This document shows, in pieces, positions 61,438-64,000 of a stretch of 64,000 bases of DNA. The position numbers were made by a program, and so were the translations under genes. Below the pieces are notes generated by a model. The model worked only from the letters and a program-made list of their open reading frames with translations, was not told the origin of the DNA and searched no databases. The DNA is taken from positions 1,488,001-1,552,000 of the forward strand of contig CAVVUC010000002.1 in NCBI GenBank assembly GCA_963751395.1, given 5' to 3'. This DNA comes from CAVVUC01 sp963751395 (lineage in GTDB: Bacteria > Verrucomicrobiota > Verrucomicrobiia > Chthoniobacterales > Chthoniobacteraceae). Numbering within the stretch: position 1 is the stretch's first letter; each line of letters begins with the position of its first letter.

Positions 61438-62697
61438 CTACGACTTCGCGCCGCCAGCAATGAACCAGCGGCGGATCCGGTTGAATGGCGGCGGGCTTTG
61501 CGGCTTCGGTTCAGTTTTGGCGGCATCGCCGGCATCCGCCTGCTGCATGGCATTTCCGTCCTCGGATTTGATCTCCGTTGCCGCCGCCGCTCCTTCGTTT
61601 TCCGCTGAAAGGGGATCCTGGCTTTTCAATACGGCCGGGATTGTCTCTTTAGCAGGAGCGGGAACGACTGAAGCTTCTGCGGCCTTGCTTTCGTCCGAAG
61701 GGGACTGCGGCGGTTTTTCGACTGGACGGGGCGGCGCAGCCATGTGAGCGAGCGTTTCCTTTGGCGGAACACCGTCTTTGCTGTTCGCAGGGGGCTCGGC
61801 TGGAGCCTCTGGCTGATCAAGCAGGCGCGGTTCCTCGGCCTTTTCGACTTCGTCCTGATAGACTTTGACAAGCGCGCAGAAATCGAGATCGGCCCATCCG
61901 CGATTCAAGCCGCCATACATCACGCCCGCCGTGGCGGTCGTCGCGGGAACATCGATCGCAAGGGAATTGGCGATGTGGATCGCGAGTTGCACGTCCTTGA
62001 ACATGTGTTTGAGCGAAAAGTGCGTATCGAATTCGCCGTTCACCATTTTCGGCAACTTCATATCGGTGAGAGCGGAATGCGTGGCGTTGTTCTCGAACGC
62101 CTCCATGAAGCGCTCGGGCGGAACACCGGATCGCGCGACGATGGCGAGCGCTTCGGCGAGGGTCTGAACGGTGACTGCGGTCACCATGTTCGCCGCAACC
62201 TTCACGGTGGCGGCCTGGCCGATCGTGCCGATTTTGAGGATCGCCTTGCTGCTGGCTTTGAGCACCGGCTCGGCTTTGCGCAGGGTGTCGTCGTCCCCGC
62301 CGATGTAATAGACCAGCTCCCGTTTTTCCGCGCCGGCCCTGCTTCCGGTGAAGGGCGCGTCGAGAAAACTCGCGCCGTGGTCCTTCACGATTTGCGCCGC
62401 TTCGATCGTGGCTTCCGGGCCGACTGTCGCGCTGCAAACAATGGTGTGGCGGGGAGTGAGCTTGTCGGCGAGCGCGTCGATGACTTCAAAGAGCGCATGG
62501 GCATCCGCAACGAACAACTGGATCACATCGCAGACCTCCGCGACTTCAGCGGGCGACGAGAGAAAATTCGGCTCGGGTTTTGGCGTCCTGTTCCAGACAA
62601 AAACCTGGAAGCCGTCAGCGCGCAACGCGGCAGCGACTCTGGAGCCGATGATTCCGAGGCCGATCAGGCCGGCGTTCTTTCTGGGTTTGCGCGCCAT
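61438..62697 (-). CDS. NAD(P)-dependent 3-hydroxyisobutyrate dehydrogenase-like protein with Pro/Ala-rich tail
   Basis: 419 residues. The Rossmann domain (LIGLGIIGSRVAAALRADGFQVFVWNRT) and the second half (DAPFTGSRAGAEKRELVYYIGGDD, the conserved lysine region KVAANMVTAVTVQTLAEAL) are a beta-hydroxyacid dehydrogenase of about 285 residues. The last 130 residues are proline-, alanine- and glutamate-rich, then end in NRIRRWFIAGG. Such a tail is unusual for these enzymes and may anchor or tether it. Substrate unknown. Confidence 0.87.
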   Translation of the reverse strand: MARKPRKNAGLIGLGIIGSRVAAALRADGFQVFVWNRTPKPEPNFLSSPAEVAEVCDVIQLFVADAHALFEVIDALADKLTPRHTIVCSATVGPEATIEAAQIVKDHGASFLDAPFTGSRAGAEKRELVYYIGGDDDTLRKAEPVLKASSKAILKIGTIGQAATVKVAANMVTAVTVQTLAEALAIVARSGVPPERFMEAFENNATHSALTDMKLPKMVNGEFDTHFSLKHMFKDVQLAIHIANSLAIDVPATTATAGVMYGGLNRGWADLDFCALVKVYQDEVEKAEEPRLLDQPEAPAEPPANSKDGVPPKETLAHMAAPPRPVEKPPQSPSDESKAAEASVVPAPAKETIPAVLKSQDPLSAENEGAAAATEIKSEDGNAMQQADAGDAAKTEPKPQSPPPFNRIRRWFIAGGAKS

Positions 62698-62739
62698 TTT
62701 TACGAAACGGAATGTGGGTTCGGATGGAGTGGTGGATTG

Positions 62740-63810
62740 CTACTTCGCTTCTTCCGTCTTCGTCGCAGCGGGCTCGGGCAGGTTCACTTTGACCTCTGCT
62801 TTTGAACGGAGATTCGTGATGACCTCATCGACGGCGCTGTGGCGCTTTTGCTCCTGGAGATAAGCGACGATTTTTTCCTTCGCCTCCGAAAAGGGGACGG
62901 TGCGCGCCTCTTTTTTGTCGGTCACTTTGATGATGTGCCAGCCGAATTTCGTTTTCACCGGGTCGCTGATTTCACCCTTCTTCATCTTGAAAGCGGCATC
63001 GGCAAACTCCGGCACCATGCGGTCTTTCGTGAAGAAATCGAGATCGCCGCCGTTCGCCTTCGATCCCGGGTCGTCGGATTTTTCGGCCGCCACTTTGTCG
63101 AACGCCTCCCCCTTCTTCACGCGCGCATCCACTTCCTTCGCCGTTTTTTCCTTTTCGGCGACAACGTCGGGTTTTGCGTCTTCGGGAACCGCAATCAAAA
63201 TGTGGCTTGCCCGCACCATCTCCGGCGCCTTGAACGAATCGGGCTCCGAATCGTAGAATTTCTGCGCGTCGGCTTCGCTCACTCCGGTCTTGCCCGCAAT
63301 TTGGGAATCGACCCATTTCTGCTGCTTCATCGCGGTGCGAATGCTCTCCTTGATTTTCTCGACCGTCTGACCGGCCTGTTTCATCTCCGCATTCATCTGG
63401 TCTTCGGATTCAAACTGCGTCTTCAGCTTTGCAAATCCTGCGTCCACTTCGGCGTCGGTGACCGCTTCCTTTTCGGCGCGCTTGAGCACCAGCTTGTCGA
63501 TGATCATGTCGTTGAGAATCGAGCGGTAAGCCTGCTCCCTTTGTTCCCTGGGCAGGTCGTCCGGCTTTTTCCCCGCTTGAGAGATGGCCGCGTTGAGCGC
63601 CTCTTCGAGTTCGGCTTTCTTGATTTCGGTGCCTTCGACAACGGCCACCGTTTCTGGGAGCTCAAAGGGCTTTGCGGGAGTTGCAGCGGGAGCGGGAACT
63701 GCCGCCTCGGGTTTCGGAGGATCGGATTTTGTGGAATCAGCCGCGTGAGTGTGCGGTGAAGCGAGGAGAATCGTGAAAGCGACGACAGAACAAGAAAGGG
63801 CGGATTTCAT
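62740..63810 (-). CDS. Parvulin-type (PpiC/SurA-like) peptidyl-prolyl isomerase, exported
   Basis: 356 residues. Signal peptide (KSALSCSVVAFTILLASPHTHAA), a proline/alanine-rich linker, a SurA-like helical N-domain (VAVVEGTEIKKAELEEALNAAI...ILNDMIIDKLVLKRAEKE), and a parvulin domain starting VRASHILIAV, with GGDLDFFTKDRMVPEFADAAFKMKKGEISDPVKTKFGWHIIKV. Probably a periplasmic folding factor. Confidence 0.92.
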   Translation of the reverse strand: MKSALSCSVVAFTILLASPHTHAADSTKSDPPKPEAAVPAPAATPAKPFELPETVAVVEGTEIKKAELEEALNAAISQAGKKPDDLPREQREQAYRSILNDMIIDKLVLKRAEKEAVTDAEVDAGFAKLKTQFESEDQMNAEMKQAGQTVEKIKESIRTAMKQQKWVDSQIAGKTGVSEADAQKFYDSEPDSFKAPEMVRASHILIAVPEDAKPDVVAEKEKTAKEVDARVKKGEAFDKVAAEKSDDPGSKANGGDLDFFTKDRMVPEFADAAFKMKKGEISDPVKTKFGWHIIKVTDKKEARTVPFSEAKEKIVAYLQEQKRHSAVDEVITNLRSKAEVKVNLPEPAATKTEEAK

Positions 63811-63910
63811 GAGAACGGTGAAGGTGACACGACCGTGATTTGCGCGCCAGTTATTTTGAGAAAAGCCGCGAGTCGATGAAAAGCGTGAGGACCGCGTTCA
63901 CCGAGTCCGG

Positions 63911-64000
63911 CTAGTGTTGTTCCTCGTCCTTCTTGTCGTGCTTTCTTCCCTTCTCATTCTCGGGTGCTTGCTGCACGGGCTGCGGATTTGGCTGCCGGAC
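63911..64000 (-). CDS. C-terminal fragment of an unidentified protein
   Basis: The frame is open from the window edge and ends at TAG (63911-63913). The last 29 residues are proline/glutamine then lysine/glutamate rich (VRQPNPQPVQQAPENEKG and a charged tail). Too short to identify; kept because it shares the direction of its neighbours. Confidence 0.4.
   Translation of the reverse strand, partial: VRQPNPQPVQQAPENEKGRKHDKKDEEQH

Overview
The window looks like chromosomal DNA of a Verrucomicrobia-type bacterium (Spartobacteria/Chthoniobacter-like; inference). The basis is the combination of a PEP-CTERM exosortase-sorted protein, a pectate lyase carrying autotransporter-type beta-strand repeats, a FecR-LamG protein behind an ECF sigma factor, a FPTTQW-type sigma factor next to a Ser/Thr kinase, TonB-like-anchored squalene-cyclase-fold proteins, and abundant short heptamer tracts and palindromes between and inside genes. 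No taxonomic marker such as rRNA is present.

Layout. 1-1.6 kb: IS630 remnant, a REP-associated tyrosine transposase with flanking palindromes and an array of 112-115 bp units. 1.6-15 kb (mostly minus strand): Ser/Thr kinase and ECF sigma factor, lspA, ileS, then an ECF sigma/FecR-LamG pair beside a 1661-residue secreted pectate lyase. 15-18.3 kb: recO, a DUF3467 gene, and an overlapping M14 peptidase/mpl pair that suggests murein-peptide recycling. 18.4-25.7 kb: an accessory island of small toxin-antitoxin-like modules (HicB, DUF4160/DUF2442, PemK-type, ParE-type, VapBC), broken up by an IS that splits a membrane coiled-coil gene and by an IS110 element. 25.8-29.3 kb: a translationally coupled znuC-znuB-permease-TIGR03943 metal operon. 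29.4-36.3 kb: SRPBCC protein, esterase, L-fucose isomerase, and two tandem TonB-anchored toroid proteins. 36.4-46.3 kb: a single giant coiled-coil gene of about 3,290 codons. 46.4-48.3 kb: queG, aroK, csp. 48.5-50.0 kb: what looks like a short integron-type gene cassette array with no integrase, holding a PEP-CTERM gene and a hicB/hicA pair. 50.5-54.7 kb: nuoA-B-C-D-I with a two-gene nucleotidyltransferase module inserted between nuoC and nuoD. 54.7-64 kb: phosphoribosyltransferase, PocR-AraC regulator, radical SAM protein, sufS-sufU, tRNA-Tyr, cyclophilin, ygfZ, a dehydrogenase with a proline-rich tail, and a parvulin.

At least seven genes are each split by a single-base frameshift, and six of these can be explained by one base too many or too few in a mononucleotide run; several are essential genes (ileS, sufS). 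The simplest reading is base-calling indels in the assembly, so I annotate these as full-length genes with a marked frameshift rather than as pseudogenes. Genuine gene decay is limited to the IS-split gene, the DUF2442 fragment and the hicA copy with an in-frame stop.
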